DNA of 45,211 nucleotides from Isoetes engelmannii (Eukaryota; Streptophyta; Lycopodiopsida; Isoetales; Isoetaceae): the NCBI GenBank assembly GCA_011763485.2, contig JAANSK020022244.1, positions 1 through 45,211 on the forward strand, in the 5' to 3' direction. The notes beneath the pieces are model-generated. The model did not search any database and had not been told where the DNA came from. It worked only from the letters and a program-made list of their open reading frames with translations. A program made the position numbers and the translations under genes. Positions within the stretch are counted from its first letter, which is position 1, and every line of letters begins with the position of its first letter. Shown here one piece after another: positions 42,866-45,211 of this stretch.

Positions 42866-44945
42866 ATGGCACGCCGAAGAGCTTCTGGGGGAGCTTTGGC
42901 GAACTCTATAGCATCGGATCAGCCTTCCCAAGGCATGGATTCGCTTGCACAGGTTGGGCGGGGGGAGGAGATGCAGGTCGAGGATGTTCTGCAGATTGAG
43001 GGGCCCCTGGACCTGCCTTCTCAGGGTATGGGAGATGGTTTACAGGTCGGCTTGCAGCAGACCATCATGGCAGTGGCCACTCAGGCCAGTTTCCAGCAGG
43101 CCGGTGGTTGTGTGCAGGCTCATGGAGTGATGGCAGTGGAGCGATCTTTGGAAGAGGGTGTTTCTTCCCAGGATAGCGGCGCCCAGCAAACCCGTGGTTC
43201 TTCGGATGGGGTGCAGATTGAGAAGCCCCTTTTAATGGAGATGCGTAGTATTCTTGAAACTCCTTCGATTGAGCGGTATGTTTATGTTTCGTCCTCTCAA
43301 TTTGATTCTACCCATGTAGGGGATCATGTTTTGGAAACACCGTTGTCTATTCCTTCAAGTATGCCGCCCTTGGAGACGGCTTCTGTTGCAATTAATGATG
43401 CTTGCAGAGGTCCAGTGTGTGGGCTTGCTGTGAATGCTGCAGGAGTTTCAAATGTTGCAATTGATGTGTCTTGCAGAAGTCCAGTTTGTGGGCCTGCTGT
43501 GAATTCTGTAGGGGTTTCAAAGGAGAGATTGCAGGAGGTGTCTTCTCCTCCTGGAGTAGCTGTGGATGCTTCCAAGGAACCTAGGGCTGCTGCCCCGAAT
43601 CCTGTACGCTCTCGCTTGGAGGGGTAGGGATACAATATCCCGTGTCACGCGACCGGGCTTCTCTGATTGGATCAAGCGGAAGGCATCAGAGCACAGGGCA
43701 GCCCGGGTTGAGGAGGCTCTCAGGTTTGTGGATGAGCGTCACTCTGAGGACTTGAAGGCGTTGCTTCCGGATAATCCCTGGATTGATATTAATCATGAGC
43801 GTCATGTTCAAACCATTGAGAATTTGGTTTTCTTTGCGGTGTTGGGGTTCTTTACAGGTTATATTCTTGATACCCGGCAGTTCAGTGCGTGGCTTGCAGG
43901 GCATTTGAAGCAGTTTGGCTTGCCGAGGTATCAGTCTTTGAAATTCTTGCCCAATAATTTCTTTATCATTATGTTTGAGGCAGAATCTCTAGTATGCCAA
44001 TTGGTGAGTCGGAGGGTAGATACTCTCGAGGATGCTTATGTGCTTTATCAGTATTATACTTCGGGTATGTCTACCAGCTCCTTGACGGCTGTTAAGATTC
44101 CATGCTGGTTTCAGATTGTGGATCTCCCGCCAGACATGATGGTGCCGGAATTCTTAGTCCCCATGGCTAACGGCTTGGGTGTTCATTTGGCGCACTCTAT
44201 TGTGCAGGTTCCTAAGATTTGTGTGGTTCCGCCTGTTTTGCAGCGTCTTCCTACTTCTCTTCCAGTGTGCAGTGGTTCCTGGCACTTTGTTTTTAGGTTG
44301 AAGCTCTTGAATGGATCAGAAATCCAGCGTATATTTCCTTCTATTGAGTTGCCTGGTGACATGGTTACAGACATGTGTCAGGAAGTGGAGGCAGATGGCG
44401 GTGGGCTTGCAGACAGGTGTCAAGAAGGGGATGTAAGAGGCGGTGGGCTTGCAGACAGGTGTCTATAAGTAGAGGCGGGTAGTGATGAGCTTGCAGACAG
44501 GCGTCTGGATGTGGAGGCAGGTGGTGGTGAGCTTGCAGACAGGCGTCAGGAAGTGGAGGGCAGTGGCGGCTCGGGAATGGGTCGTCGTGGTTTTGGTGGG
44601 AGCCATGGGAGTTTTGTTGGCCATGGTGGTTTCACGAGGGGGCTTGCAGACAGGCGTCTGGAAGTGGAGGTTGGTGGTGGTGGCCTGGGAGTGAGACGAG
44701 GTGGTTTTGTTGGGAAGCGTGGGGGCTATGTTGGTCGTGGTGGCTTCATGAGGAGCCGTGGGGGTCCTGTTGTCGGTTGGGGTGGTTCTGTTGTCGGTCT
44801 TCGGGGTGTGGGTGAGGTTCTAGACAGATGTCTGGGAGTGGAGGCAGGTGGTGATGGGGGTAGGCTTGCACATGCTCTGTTAGGAGGTGTTCGGGGCCAT
44901 GGGGAGGCGAATGCAGCAGGGGGGTATGTATCTGGTGGTGAGTGA
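42866..44945 (+). pseudogene. DUF4283-like / LINE ORF1-type protein with 14-aa repeats and RGG-like tail
   Basis: The first open frame (42866-43627) is a low-complexity Gln/Ser/Val-rich leader with a duplicated GPVCGLAVNAAGVSNVAI-type unit. It runs into a second frame (to 44468) with ENLVFFAVLGFFTGYILDTR, FLPNNFFIIMFEAESLV, KIPCWFQIVDLPPDMMVPEF and ANGLGVHLAHS. That order (strand pair, basic linker, IPCWFQIVDLPP) resembles DUF4283, the nucleic-acid-binding domain found in plant LINE ORF1 proteins; I infer this without a search. One frame change near 43620 and one in-frame TAA at 44466-44468 interrupt it. After the TAA the same frame reopens (from 44511) into 14-residue LADRRxEV repeats and a Gly/Arg tail (GRRGFGGSHG, KRGGYVGRGG), an RGG-like RNA-binding composition. 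G+C is clearly higher than in the rest of the window. No reverse transcriptase follows before the window ends. A host gene family is the alternative. Confidence 0.5.
44364..44573. repeat. 42-bp coding minisatellite
   Basis: CTTGCAGACAGGYGTC units start at 44406, 44448, 44490 and 44532, with a diverged first unit at 44364. The period is exactly 42 bp, or 14 codons, so the frame is kept through the array. Related units recur out of register near 44643 and 44820. Each codes for LADRCQEGDVRGGG-like sequence. Confidence 0.85.
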
Positions 44946-45211
44946 TATGGCAACAAGCTCGGGGGTGTGGCTCAGAGGACTTGCGGGATGAACACAGATG
45001 CAAACTCAATTATAAAGCCTGTCAAACTATGTTTAGAGTCCAGCTATTAGTATAAACCATTAAAGCTAAAGATCTATTAAATATAGTGTGAAACTAAACT
45101 TGGTCGATATTGTTAATGGCATGTTTAAACCACGAACCAAAAATAGTTTCGGATCTGTAAATAGTTTCGGATCCTGATCGGAATTGGTTAAAAAGCCAGA
45201 TCATGACCCAA
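44946..45211. other. unannotated right edge
   Basis: AT-rich sequence after the glycine-rich frame ends. I see no gene, poly(A) tail or second coding region. Confidence 0.5.

Noticed and set aside
44726-45009. Pro-rich minus-strand open frames at the right edge
   Set aside because: Antisense of the glycine-rich tail; Gly codons read backwards give Pro.

Overview
The window looks like nuclear DNA of a land plant. It holds one very long spliced gene with GT-AG introns, many Ty1/copia remnants, AT-rich intergenic DNA and no bacterial-style operons. Long introns filled with copia debris, plus a DUF4283-like repeat-bearing coding region at the right end, suggest a fern or another large-genome plant. 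That assignment is an inference.

Layout. 1-927 (+) is the 3' part of an F-box/kelch-type gene decayed by several frame changes. 928-5485 is gene-free, AT-rich DNA with short tandem duplications. 5486-40044 (-) is a single host gene, a VPS13-family bridge-type lipid transfer protein most like Arabidopsis SHRUBBY. I resolved it by eye into 37 exons with consistent phases, 10,059 coding nt and about 3,352 residues from an N-terminal chorein segment to the VPS13 C-terminus. 40045-42865 is intergenic DNA with two repeat systems. 42866-44945 (+) is a DUF4283-like, LINE-ORF1-type coding region ending in 14-residue repeats and an RGG-like glycine-rich tail; it is disrupted. The last 266 bases hold nothing I recognise.

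The VPS13 introns fall into two classes: compact ones of about 60-130 nt and expanded ones of up to 8.3 kb. The largest expansions contain copia fossils. Intron 15 holds an element with both LTRs (22001-27679), itself invaded by a truncated second copia (about 23145-23920), both on the gene's own strand. Introns 22, 25 and 32 hold 3' copia remnants on the opposite strand. Three of the LTR starts (13043, 16275 and the LTR at 23738-23920) share a recognisable promoter-like core. Despite these insertions the VPS13 reading frame appears intact.

The genes do not form a shared pathway. The VPS13 protein is the only apparently functional gene. The kelch remnant and the right-hand DUF4283-like region are probably inactive. 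I did not see a CRISPR array, rRNA or tRNA gene, or any clear novel multi-gene system. The most interesting leads are the exon-like island inside intron 15, the repeat-rich region 41635-42620, and the 42-bp coding minisatellite at 44364-44573.
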